Numbered from the stretch's first letter, positions 1-5,977 are shown. The stretch: DNA of 8,714 nucleotides from Armatimonadota bacterium (GCA_003695835.1 RFHN01000160.1:1-8714); one strand, 5' to 3'. Program-made: numbers and translations. Notes: generated by a model not told the origin, from the letters alone.

Positions 1-96
1 AAGCAGAAGCGAAGAGTCCACGCCTCCGGAGAAACCGACCAAGCAGGAACCAAGGCCACGAACCACCCGTCTCAACCGGCTCTCGAGCGTATCCAT
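1..96 (-). CDS. larE: PP-loop ATPase, probably LarE sulfur transferase (partial, N-terminal 32 residues)
   Basis: The ATG at 96-94 opens a frame that stays open to the window edge. The 32 visible residues end in the PP-loop SGGVDS (residues 23-28), preceded by LVGF and followed by SLLL. This is the nucleotide-binding loop of N-type ATP pyrophosphatases. An amphipathic N-terminal helix (LESRLRRVVRGLG) leading into the loop matches LarE best. LarE gives up a cysteine sulfur to build the nickel-pincer cofactor of lactate racemase. Other PP-loop families (NAD synthase, QueC, tRNA thiolases) cannot be excluded from so short a piece; the PP-loop assignment is firm, LarE is inferred. The -10-like TATAAT ends only 8 bases before the ATG, and I see no Shine-Dalgarno sequence, so the message may be leaderless. 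The gene lies just after the rplU-rpmA terminator. Confidence 0.68.
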   Translation of the reverse strand, partial: MDTLESRLRRVVRGLGSCLVGFSGGVDSSLLL

Positions 97-104
97 CTGC
101 TCGA

Positions 105-110
105 ATTATA
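105..110 (-). promoter_or_regulatory. -10 box of the larE-like gene
   Basis: A perfect TATAAT on the minus strand ends 8 bases before the ATG at 96, putting the expected transcript start within about 0-3 bases of the start codon. A second, weaker TATAAC lies at 121-116. No good -35 hexamer is found at 16-18 bases; that position falls in the stem of the upstream terminator. The match is seen directly; promoter function is inferred. Confidence 0.5.
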
Positions 111-114
111 GCGA

Positions 115-155
115 AGTTATAAGAAAGACGGGCTCCGATTTCCGGAACCCGTCTT
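115..155 (-). terminator. Intrinsic terminator of rplU-rpmA
   Basis: On the minus strand an 8-bp perfect stem (AAGACGGG paired with CCCGTCTT, 155-148 with 132-125) is extended, after one mismatch, by a 4-bp inner stem (TCCG/CGGA) and a 5-base loop. It is followed by the T-rich run TTTCTTATAACTT. It starts about 30 bases after the rpmA stop. On the plus strand the bases after the hairpin are not T-rich, so it is directional for the minus strand. Confidence 0.85.
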
Positions 156-184
156 GAGGCCAAGAGACAACGAACACAGTTGGG

Positions 185-451
185 TTACTGTGCTGTTGAT
201 TCTGCGGGATACACCGCAATTCGTCGTTTTTGCTTCGGTCCCTCAAACTGCACCACGCCATCAATCAGGGCGAAGAGCGTATGATCGTTGCCAATCCCGA
301 CGTTCTTGCCGGGATAGAAGCGGGTCCCACGCTGCCGGCACAGAATCGAGCCAGCGCGAACCACCTGACCAGCGAAGCGCTTGACGCCAAGACGACGACC
401 AACGCTATCGCGCCCGTTCTTAGAAGATCCAACGCCTTTCTTGTGAGCCAT
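185..451 (-). CDS. rpmA: 50S ribosomal protein L27
   Basis: An 88-residue protein, the normal length for bacterial L27, which sits at the base of the central protuberance with its N-terminus reaching toward the peptidyl transferase centre. It begins MAHKKGVGSSKNGRDS, the family signature, and continues with GVKRFAGQVV and the GILxRQRGTRFYPG-type stretch (here SILCRQRGTRFYPG) and GNDHTLFAL. It lacks the N-terminal extension removed by the Prp protease in Bacillota. The ATG at 451 lies 3 bases after the rplU stop, and the AAAGGAAAG inside the last rplU codons can serve as Shine-Dalgarno sequence, so it is co-translated with L21. The intrinsic terminator follows directly. Confidence 0.97.
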   Translation of the reverse strand: MAHKKGVGSSKNGRDSVGRRLGVKRFAGQVVRAGSILCRQRGTRFYPGKNVGIGNDHTLFALIDGVVQFEGPKQKRRIAVYPAESTAQ

Positions 452-454
452 CTC

Positions 455-775
455 TTACTTTCCTTTACCGGGAACGATCGAAACGATCTTCAGTTCCGTC
501 AACTCCTGCCGATGTCCCCACCGGCGGCGAACGTTCTTCTTCGCCTTGTACGTGAAGCCTCGAATCTTCGGGCCACGCTTGTGGCGCACGATCTCAGCTT
601 CCACCTTCGCGCCCTCCACCGTGGGAGAACCGACGAGCGGCTTGTCGCCACCGACGAGCAGCACTTGCTCCAAGACTACGGTCGAACCGGGCTCGCCTGG
701 AAGCCGGTTCACCGCCACCACGTCGTTTTCCTGAACTCGATACTGGCACCCGCCAGCCTTGATAATTGCGTACAT
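455..775 (-). CDS. rplU: 50S ribosomal protein L21
   Basis: A 106-residue protein, typical of L21, a 23S rRNA-binding large-subunit protein. Family signatures are the start MYAIIKAGGCQYRV and the C-terminal KIRGFTYKAKKNVRRRWGHRQ stretch (residues about 70-90), which contains the basic RNA-binding signature. Residue 10 of the usual GGKQY motif is cysteine (GGCQY), a mild deviation. The ATG at 775 has GGAG (787-784) 8 bases upstream. It is first of a two-gene operon with rpmA, in the usual order, and has a recognisable promoter (TTGACA, 18 bases, TAAAAT) upstream. Confidence 0.97.
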   Translation of the reverse strand: MYAIIKAGGCQYRVQENDVVAVNRLPGEPGSTVVLEQVLLVGGDKPLVGSPTVEGAKVEAEIVRHKRGPKIRGFTYKAKKNVRRRWGHRQELTELKIVSIVPGKGK

Positions 776-794
776 ACTCGCTGCTCCGCATTCC

Positions 795-813
795 GCCGGA
801 CGTACAGACCGGC
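795..813 (-). promoter_or_regulatory. Small hairpin in the rplU mRNA leader
   Basis: The predicted rplU leader (about 43 bases) begins with a 5-bp GC-rich stem, GCCGG (813-809) with CCGGC (799-795), around a 9-base loop. It lies between the expected transcript start (about 818) and the GGAG ribosome binding site (787-784). L21 leaders that act in autoregulation are known in some bacteria, but this stem is short and I cannot match it to a described family; it could be chance. Confidence 0.3.
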
Positions 814-824
814 TGCGAAGGGCT

Positions 825-854
825 ATTTTATCCGCTTTCTGGCTTCTCTGTCAA
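825..854 (-). promoter_or_regulatory. Sigma-70-type promoter of rplU-rpmA
   Basis: On the minus strand a perfect -35 TTGACA (854-849) is followed after 18 bases by TAAAAT (830-825). The predicted transcript start is near 818, giving a leader of about 43 bases before the rplU ATG at 775. This is the best promoter match in the window and lies in the 135-base divergent gap between rplU and the plus-strand lipoprotein gene. Confidence 0.75.
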
Positions 855-894
855 GGCGTTGGCCGGCATGGAACCCGTTCGGGCGCGAATCGTC

Positions 895-900
895 TACTAT
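895..900 (+). promoter_or_regulatory. Possible -10 box of the clostripain-like gene
   Basis: TACTAT fits the TAnnnT pattern of a -10 hexamer and ends 10 bases before the first ATG (911) of the lipoprotein gene. It would give a leader of only a few bases. I see no -35 match at the normal distance. The spacing resembles that of the larE-like gene, which is the main reason to mention it. Confidence 0.3.
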
Positions 901-910
901 ACAGGGCTTT

Positions 911-2650
911 ATGATGCGCGTCCTGCCTGTTGTTTTTGCGGTGTTGGTGCTTGTTGTCGGCTGCGGCGGGGGCGGCGGGAACTCGTTCGCCACCTTGCAG
1001 TACGGTACGGAGTGGGGTACCGCTGGCGGCACCCGAAGCCAGCTGGTGCGGCTCTTCACGTTATCGGACGAGCAGGTCGGATCCGCCGTCCTTAACGAAG
1101 GCGCCCAATCGTCCTGGACCTTCTCCAATCTGGGCCCGGGGCCGTACCTCTTGCAGGTCGACCTCTACAGCCAGGCGAACGGCCAAGGAACCGTAATCGG
1201 CAGGATCAAGGACCGCGTTCAGGTCAGCGGAACGACCACCTACCTGACGACAACAGTCGGAACGGCGACGCGTCTGGAGGTTCACCCCTCCAGCGCCACA
1301 CTCAAAGTGGGCGAAACGATTCAACTGTGCGCCGTGGCGTTGTCGAGCGACAACAAAAGCGTCTTCCTCGCCCCGGGCGCAATCACGTGGGAATCTCTCA
1401 ACGGCAACGCGTCGGTAGACGGGGACGGTTTGGTCACGGCGCAGGCTGAGGGGCAAGGCGTCATTCGAGCATCGGCTTTGACGTTCCAGGCCAGCTCCAT
1501 CCTCCAAATCGAGCCGAACAACGCACAAACGACGAAGTGGACGATCATGGTCTTCCTCAACGCTGCGAACGACCTCGACTCGTTCAGCGACCTCAACGTG
1601 AATCAGATGGAACGGGTCGCCAACAACCCTCAAGTGCGCTTCGTCGTGCAGTGGAAGCGTGTCCAAAGTCTCGGCTACGGCGCCCCTTGGACCGGTACGC
1701 GGCGGTATCTCATCAAATACGACCCGGATAGCTCGAACAGCTGGTCGGGCGTCAGAAGCCAACTGATCCAGAACCTCGGCAACGGCGTGGACATGGGGAG
1801 CGCAGCGACTTTGCGCAGTTTCGTGCAATGGACGATGGCCAACTACCCAGCCGAGCGGTACGTTCTCGTCCTCTGGAATCACGGCAGCGGCTGGCGAATG
1901 ACGGACGACCGGTACGGCACGCGTGGATTCAGCTTCGACGACGAATTCTTCACCAACATCGAGACGTGGCAGCTGGGGCAAGCGTTGGGCGGCCTCGACA
2001 CGATCGACATCGTCAGCTGGGATTCCAGCCTGATGCAGATGATGGAGGTCGCCTACGAGATGCCCTCCAACGTTCAATACATGGTCGGCAGCGAGGAAAG
2101 CCCTCCGGCGGAGGGATTGCCCTACGATCTCGTGTTCGGTCCGCTTCGCGACAACCCGAACCTGACGACCGAGCAGCTCGGCGAAAAGTTCGGGCAAGGA
2201 ATGCTCGCCTTCTACGGCGAAACAAGGAAGATCACGCAGAGCATGGTGCGGTTGAGCGACCGTCAAGCCGTGGCGGACGCGTGCAACGCGCTTGCGCAGC
2301 TGCTGATCCAAAAGAATCAAGGCGGGACCTTCGATGCCGAGATTCAGGCCGCCAGGAACGAAGCGCAGGCCTACAGCCCAAGCCAAACGCGATGGTACCG
2401 CGACTTGTGGCACCTCGCGTTCAAGCTCAAAGAGAAGATCAACGACGCGCAGATTGACGCAGCGTGCGACAATGTAATGGCGGCCGTGGAGCAGTTCGTC
2501 GTCCATAACGCGCACAACTCGCTGTCGCCGAATAGCCACGGCATCAGCATCGAGTTTGGCAACCGGAATCAAACGTACTGGAACACCTACGGCCTGCTCA
2601 GCTTCGCGCAGGCGACGCAGTGGGACGACTTCTGCAGAAACGCGCCGTAG
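911..2650 (+). CDS. Lipoprotein with Big_2-like domain and clostripain (C11) peptidase-like domain
   Basis: A 579-residue protein. The frame is open further upstream, but that part is antisense to rplU-rpmA; the signal peptide fixes the start at ATG 911 or the adjacent ATG 914, which has AGGG 7 bases upstream. Residues 1-17 are a lipoprotein signal with lipobox VVGC (C18), so the protein is probably anchored outside the cytoplasm. Residues about 119-205 resemble a Big_2 immunoglobulin-like domain (ATLKVGETIQL, then ITWES, then GLVTAQAEGQGVIRA). From W210 onward it follows the C11 family: WTIMVFLNAANDLD, the catalytic-His motif LWNHGSGW (H324), the block WDSSLMQMMEVAYEM, and GSEESPPAEGLPYD. 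The family normally has DAC at residues 371-373; here it reads D-S-S, so the nucleophilic cysteine is serine, a one-base difference (AGC for TGC). It may be a non-peptidase binding protein or use serine; substrate unknown. It stands alone on its strand. Confidence 0.88.
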   Translation: MMRVLPVVFAVLVLVVGCGGGGGNSFATLQYGTEWGTAGGTRSQLVRLFTLSDEQVGSAVLNEGAQSSWTFSNLGPGPYLLQVDLYSQANGQGTVIGRIKDRVQVSGTTTYLTTTVGTATRLEVHPSSATLKVGETIQLCAVALSSDNKSVFLAPGAITWESLNGNASVDGDGLVTAQAEGQGVIRASALTFQASSILQIEPNNAQTTKWTIMVFLNAANDLDSFSDLNVNQMERVANNPQVRFVVQWKRVQSLGYGAPWTGTRRYLIKYDPDSSNSWSGVRSQLIQNLGNGVDMGSAATLRSFVQWTMANYPAERYVLVLWNHGSGWRMTDDRYGTRGFSFDDEFFTNIETWQLGQALGGLDTIDIVSWDSSLMQMMEVAYEMPSNVQYMVGSEESPPAEGLPYDLVFGPLRDNPNLTTEQLGEKFGQGMLAFYGETRKITQSMVRLSDRQAVADACNALAQLLIQKNQGGTFDAEIQAARNEAQAYSPSQTRWYRDLWHLAFKLKEKINDAQIDAACDNVMAAVEQFVVHNAHNSLSPNSHGISIEFGNRNQTYWNTYGLLSFAQATQWDDFCRNAP

Positions 2651-2656
2651 GAACCG

Positions 2657-3346
2657 TCAGCTCTTCGGAGCGATGACCACGTAGCGCTGAGGCTCTTCGC
2701 CTTCGCTATAGGTCTCGACGCCCTCCATGTCCTTGAGCGCGTTGTGAATGATCCGTCGCTCGTGCGCGGGCAGCGGATCCAGAACCGCCTCTTCCTGCTT
2801 CTCGATCACCAAAGCCGCGATGTCTCGCGCCAATTTTTCGAGAACCTGTTGGCGCTTCGAGCGGTAGGCGCCCACGTCCACCGTCAACCGGGCGCTTTCC
2901 TGCCGACCATGGCTGTACAGCGCATTGCCCAGAAACTGGATTGCGTCCAGGACGGCTCCCTTCTTCTGCTGGATCAACTCCTCGTCAGGCCCCTGGAGCT
3001 TCAGGTTCACGTACTTGCCCGTTAGGCTCTCGACCGTCACCTCGACCTCGAACCCTGCTTGCGCGAGCATCTCTTCCACGAGCGCCCGCGCCCGCTCGCC
3101 GTCCTCTTCCGTAGCGGTAATCGGCTCAGATTCCGTCGGCGCCTCTTCTTGCGCAGGCTGTGCCTCACCCTTCTCGACAGCCTTGGGCACTGCGCGCACG
3201 ACGAACTTGGCGCGGGAGAACAGCCCGCCGGCTCGCTCTTCGAGGATTTCGAAGTCGCACTCGTCAACGGAGAGGCCCAGCGCAGCAGCCGCGTTTTGCC
3301 GCGCCTCTTCCAGCGTTCGTCCGCTCCCTTCCGCTCCCTCTTTCAT
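2657..3346 (-). CDS. khpB: RNA-binding protein KhpB (Jag), Jag_N-KH-R3H
   Basis: A 229-residue protein with the three Jag parts in order: a Jag_N domain (about 1-50: GRTLEEARQNAAAALGLS ... GGLFSRAKFVV), an acidic linker (about 55-85), a KH domain (about 86-155) and an R3H domain (about 162-226: AYRSKR ... ERRIIHNAL, with R197 and H201, then SEGEEPQRYVVI). KhpB binds RNA, often with KhpA, and in Gram-positives affects cell elongation. I chose ATG 3346 because GGAG lies 6 bases upstream; the frame also allows TTG 3370, which has no such site. The KH loop that normally reads GXXG reads QKKG (residues 127-130) with one residue extra before it, so RNA contact by this loop may be altered. It follows yidC by 30 bases and is the last gene of the operon; no terminator is visible after it. 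Confidence 0.93.
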   Translation of the reverse strand: MKEGAEGSGRTLEEARQNAAAALGLSVDECDFEILEERAGGLFSRAKFVVRAVPKAVEKGEAQPAQEEAPTESEPITATEEDGERARALVEEMLAQAGFEVEVTVESLTGKYVNLKLQGPDEELIQQKKGAVLDAIQFLGNALYSHGRQESARLTVDVGAYRSKRQQVLEKLARDIAALVIEKQEEAVLDPLPAHERRIIHNALKDMEGVETYSEGEEPQRYVVIAPKS

Positions 3347-3376
3347 CTCTGGCTCCAAAAGATACCCCAACGTCGG

Positions 3377-4693
3377 CTACTTGCGCTTTCTCCGCTTCTG
3401 CTTGCCGCTCTGCTTCTTGTGGAGGACCGGCGCGCCGGTCTTCTTGACCTCCTTCCCGTTGCTCCCGGTCGGTCCGTCCTTGGGAACGAAGAGTCCCGGT
3501 TTTTGAAGGTGCTCGGGGACCTCTTCCAGGGGCGGGATCGGAGTCTTGTTCATAGCGATCGTCTGCAGGGTCGAGAAGACGTTCAACGCAATCCAGTAGA
3601 TCACGAAGGCGCTCGGCAGCGGCCAGAAAATGAACATGACGGGGAACAGCGCTGCCATCACGAACCCGATGATCTTCTGCTGCCGAGCGTTCTCCGGGCT
3701 GCTGATCGTAAACTGCGTGCTGAGCACCATCGAGAGGGCGTAAAGGATGATGAGTGGCACGTCCCGCTCGCCCAGGTTCGGCGCGATGATCGAAGGATAC
3801 TGCGCGGACAGCTCCGGATTGATCCAGAGGAAGGTGCCCTTCATGTACTGGAACTGATAGGCCCGCATGCTCCAGAACACCCAAAGGAAAAAGGGAATCT
3901 GAATCAGCATCGGCCAACATCCCGACAGCGGATTGATTCCGTACTTCGCGTACAGCTTCATGATCCGCTGTTGCAGCTCGGCACCTTCGTACTCCGACTG
4001 CAGATCCTTGATCATCGGCTGCAAGAGCGCCATGCGCTTGAAGGCAACGTACTGCTTCTTATAAAGCGGCCAGATCAACAAACGAACCAGCAACGCCAAC
4101 ACGACCGCGGAGAACCAATAACTGAATCCAGGCGCCTTTTCCCCGCCGAACAGCTGCGTCAACCGGTCTACCAGGACATAGCCGAGCTTCACAAAGGAAT
4201 TCGAACGGGTCTTCGCGAGTTGATCGCCTTCCTGAGCAACCGTCTGGATCGCCTGCCGGACCTCCTGCAACAGAGCTTGTTTTTCGGGCCCTGACACTTG
4301 TTTGTCCTGCAGGATGTCCACTTCGAGCCTGCGCAAATCGCTGTGGGCCATGACGGCGCCGTTGTAGTCGCCCTTCGCTTTGCCCTGCTCCAGTCGCGCC
4401 AATGCCACGTCCAATCGGACTCGCCAAGACTCGAGGATCTTCTCCGGCGCCGCACCATCTTCGCCCTGCAAGAGGGACTTCTCGTAGTTCGGACCGATCG
4501 AGATGATTTCGACGACGTTCTTCTCCTTCTTGGCCGCCTGCCAGGAAGCGGCGAGGTCCTCCGGCTTCTTCGCTTCCTCAGCGTTCCGCTGCGGGAAGAA
4601 CAGTTGCAGCCCAAGGAAGATGACGGCTGCGATGAGCAGCGTCTGAATTATCGAGCTGCGTGCGTTCGGTTGTCCTGGTTGTCCCTTACTCAT
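3377..4693 (-). CDS. yidC: Membrane protein insertase YidC/Oxa1 family
   Basis: A 438-residue inner-membrane insertase that helps Sec-dependent and Sec-independent proteins enter the membrane. An uncleaved N-terminal helix (about 14-33) has no lipobox. The conserved core starts near 190 with helices at about 191-213, 258-276, 312-330 and 340-372. The essential groove arginine is R204 (LLVRLLIWPLYKKQ), and the signature GINPLSGCWPMLIQIPFFLWVFW is at 252-274. The C-terminus is strongly basic (KQKRRKRK), as in forms that contact ribosomes. Between helix 1 and the core lies an extracytoplasmic segment of about 130 residues (36-165) that looks helical and charged, unlike the beta-sandwich of proteobacterial YidC and larger than the loop of short Gram-positive forms. 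ATG 4693 has GAGGA 6 bases upstream and follows yidD by 17 bases. Confidence 0.96.
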   Translation of the reverse strand: MSKGQPGQPNARSSIIQTLLIAAVIFLGLQLFFPQRNAEEAKKPEDLAASWQAAKKEKNVVEIISIGPNYEKSLLQGEDGAAPEKILESWRVRLDVALARLEQGKAKGDYNGAVMAHSDLRRLEVDILQDKQVSGPEKQALLQEVRQAIQTVAQEGDQLAKTRSNSFVKLGYVLVDRLTQLFGGEKAPGFSYWFSAVVLALLVRLLIWPLYKKQYVAFKRMALLQPMIKDLQSEYEGAELQQRIMKLYAKYGINPLSGCWPMLIQIPFFLWVFWSMRAYQFQYMKGTFLWINPELSAQYPSIIAPNLGERDVPLIILYALSMVLSTQFTISSPENARQQKIIGFVMAALFPVMFIFWPLPSAFVIYWIALNVFSTLQTIAMNKTPIPPLEEVPEHLQKPGLFVPKDGPTGSNGKEVKKTGAPVLHKKQSGKQKRRKRK

Positions 4694-4710
4694 TCGGAAT
4701 CCTCATACTC

Positions 4711-4941
4711 TTACGGCACCGGGTCGTGACCGCCCGGGCGGAACGGATGACAGCGTAGAATCCTGCGGAATCCCAGCCATGAGCCCTTGAGCAGTCCGTA
4801 CTTTTGGATCGCCTCTAAAGTGTACTGCGAACAGGAAGGCGTGTAGCGACAGCTCGGCGGCATCCAGGCAGTTGCTTTCTGATACATGCGAATCAGAAAC
4901 ACACCCAGACGAACCGACCACTTCTCTCTCACCGCAGACAC
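4711..4941 (-). CDS. yidD: Membrane protein insertion efficiency factor YidD
   Basis: A 76-residue member of the small YidD family, membrane-associated proteins that assist YidC-dependent insertion. The hallmark CRYTPSCSQYTLEAIQKYG (31-49), then LKGSWLGFRRILRCHPF (51-67) and GGHDPVP at the very end all match; the three family cysteines (C31, C37, C64) are present. The amphipathic N-terminal helix (about 8-20) is the membrane anchor. I chose GTG 4941 because GGAGGA (4956-4951) lies 9 bases upstream, giving a 13-base overlap with rnpA. The next GTG, at 4932, forms a GTGA stop-start overlap with the rnpA stop and would give 73 residues. A longer upstream frame exists but overlaps rnpA deeply and adds nothing family-like. 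Confidence 0.94.
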   Translation of the reverse strand: MSAVREKWSVRLGVFLIRMYQKATAWMPPSCRYTPSCSQYTLEAIQKYGLLKGSWLGFRRILRCHPFRPGGHDPVP

Positions 4942-5249
4942 GCAAAGGCTTCCTCCAATGCGTTCTCTATCTCCTTCCCTCGAAGATGAGCCGCCGATGT
5001 CCGGACGATGAGCACCACGTCCAAATCGCGCGGAATGGCGTCGAGACGAGACCGAACTGCCTCCCGCCACCGCCGGCGAATCTGGTTGCGACGAGCTGCC
5101 GAACCCAACGACCTCGCGACGACGACGGCTACCCGGCCGGATCCTGGCGCATAAACGATGCGGGCAGCATCCAACTCGAGCGCCTTACCTTCGGAAAAAA
5201 CGCGCTGAAAATCCGATTTCGAGCGAAGGCGATAGGCCTCAGGCAGCAA
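4929..5249 (-). CDS. rnpA: Ribonuclease P protein component
   Basis: A 106-residue basic protein that binds the RNase P RNA and helps it recognise and cut the 5' leader of pre-tRNA. It begins LPEAYRLRSKSDFQRVFSEG, the usual family start, and holds the RNR signature AARRNQIRRRWREAV (51-65). The start codon is TTG (5249-5247): no ATG or GTG lies before the conserved YRLR, and AAGGG (5265-5261) sits 11 bases upstream. The start overlaps the rpmH stop by 11 bases, so translation is probably coupled; partial to complete rpmH/rnpA overlap is known in Thermus. The 3' end overlaps yidD. Confidence 0.96.
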   Translation of the reverse strand: MLPEAYRLRSKSDFQRVFSEGKALELDAARIVYAPGSGRVAVVVARSLGSAARRNQIRRRWREAVRSRLDAIPRDLDVVLIVRTSAAHLRGKEIENALEEAFACLR

Positions 5250-5373
5250 TGCGATGGCGACCCTTCAGTCGTCGCCGCTTCAATACGGCGCGACCGTTCT
5301 TCGTCTTCATTCGCACGCGGAATCCGTGTGTCTTCTTCCTATGGCGGTTGTTCGGCTGATACGTCCGCTTCAT
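5239..5373 (-). CDS. rpmH: 50S ribosomal protein L34
   Basis: A 44-residue, very basic protein, full length for L34. It starts MKRTYQPNNRHRKKTHGF and continues with RMKTKNGRAVLKRRRLKGRH, the family signature almost residue for residue. A longer reading from upstream in the same frame only overlaps ribE, so I take ATG 5373. It has GGAG (5387-5384) 10 bases upstream, overlapping the end of ribE, whose stop is 7 bases before the ATG. In most bacteria rpmH lies next to dnaA and the origin; here it follows riboflavin genes. The 3' end overlaps rnpA by 11 bases. Confidence 0.97.
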   Translation of the reverse strand: MKRTYQPNNRHRKKTHGFRVRMKTKNGRAVLKRRRLKGRHRIAA

Positions 5374-5380
5374 CGTACGC

Positions 5381-5977
5381 TTACTCCGTCTGACCGGGAG
5401 TATACCCACTCGAACCCCGATACGGCGCCAGAAGACCCTCCAAATACCGGGCGACCAGGTCGTATTCCACATTCAGCCTCTGCCCCGCCTCTACGCGCCC
5501 CAAGGTCGTGCGCTCCAACGTGTGGGGCACCAGGGCGACCTCGAAACGGCCCTCGACAGGCCGTACGACCGTCAGACTGACTCCGTCCAGCGCGACCGAA
5601 CCCTTGTCCACGAAGTACCGCTCCCCGCCCGGCGGAATCTCAACCACGAGGGTCTTCCCAATCGCCTCCCGCCGAACCTCGATGACCCGTGCTACGGCGT
5701 CCACGTGGCCGCTGACAAAGTGCCCCCCCAACCGATCGCCCACCGCCAGCGCCCGCTCCAGGTTGACGGCATCGCCCGGGCGCAACTCGCCGAGTGTAGT
5801 CCGGGAGAGAGTCTCGTTGGAGAGCTCAAAGCAGAGATCCTCTCCGCCAATATGCGTCAGGCAGCACCCATTCACCGCCACGCTCTCGCCCTCCGAAACG
5901 GCGAATTCGGCTCGAATCACGAGTCGTGTCCCCGCGGACGCGACCTCCCCTACCGCCTCCACGATTCCCGTAAACAT
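5381..5977 (-). CDS. ribE: Riboflavin synthase (alpha chain)
   Basis: A 198-residue protein that turns two molecules of 6,7-dimethyl-8-ribityllumazine into riboflavin and the pyrimidine that is recycled. It shows the two tandem lumazine-binding domains: domain 1 (about 1-95) starts MFTGIVEAVGEV and holds VAVNGCCLT, ETLSRTTLG and GGHFVSGHVD (84-93); domain 2 (about 96-185) holds SVALDGVSLTVV, PHTLERTTLG and YDLVARYLE. ATG 5977 shares one base with the ribD stop (TGATG), and GAGGTGG lies 7 bases upstream, so it is coupled to ribD. The upstream in-frame extension lies inside ribD and is not family-like. The name ribE follows Bacillus usage; the E. coli gene is ribC. No lumazine synthase (ribH) or ribBA is in the window. 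Confidence 0.96.
   Translation of the reverse strand: MFTGIVEAVGEVASAGTRLVIRAEFAVSEGESVAVNGCCLTHIGGEDLCFELSNETLSRTTLGELRPGDAVNLERALAVGDRLGGHFVSGHVDAVARVIEVRREAIGKTLVVEIPPGGERYFVDKGSVALDGVSLTVVRPVEGRFEVALVPHTLERTTLGRVEAGQRLNVEYDLVARYLEGLLAPYRGSSGYTPGQTE
5399..5404 (-). promoter_or_regulatory. Possible internal promoter for rpmH within the end of ribE
   Basis: TATACT on the minus strand, preceded by TGGG, lies 25 bases before the rpmH ATG and would leave the GGAG ribosome binding site in a leader of about 19 bases. No convincing -35 hexamer is found 17 bases upstream (CGCCGT). It is a plausible way to express the ribosomal and RNase P genes more strongly than the riboflavin genes, but one hexamer inside a coding region may be chance. 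Confidence 0.22.

Noticed and set aside
230..910. Upstream extension of the lipoprotein frame by 227 codons
   Set aside because: It is antisense to rplU and rpmA and would place the lipoprotein signal peptide in the middle of the protein. The start at 911/914 with an N-terminal signal peptide is far better.
1061..2572. A 503-codon open frame on the minus strand opposite the lipoprotein gene
   Set aside because: It is a GC-rich antisense shadow: no recognisable domain, biased toward Arg, Val and His, while the plus strand encodes a clear signal peptide and peptidase-like domain.
2625..2645. Palindrome TTCTGCAGAA near the end of the lipoprotein gene as a terminator
   Set aside because: It is only a short palindrome with no proper loop and no T-run on either strand.
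3059..4294. A 411-codon open frame on the plus strand opposite khpB and yidC
   Set aside because: Arg/Leu/His-rich antisense frame without family features; both genes on the other strand are unambiguous.
5239..5480. A replication origin near rpmH-rnpA
   Set aside because: rpmH is often beside dnaA and oriC, but here only 7 bases separate ribE and rpmH, and I see no DnaA boxes (TTATNCACA type) or AT-rich stretch.
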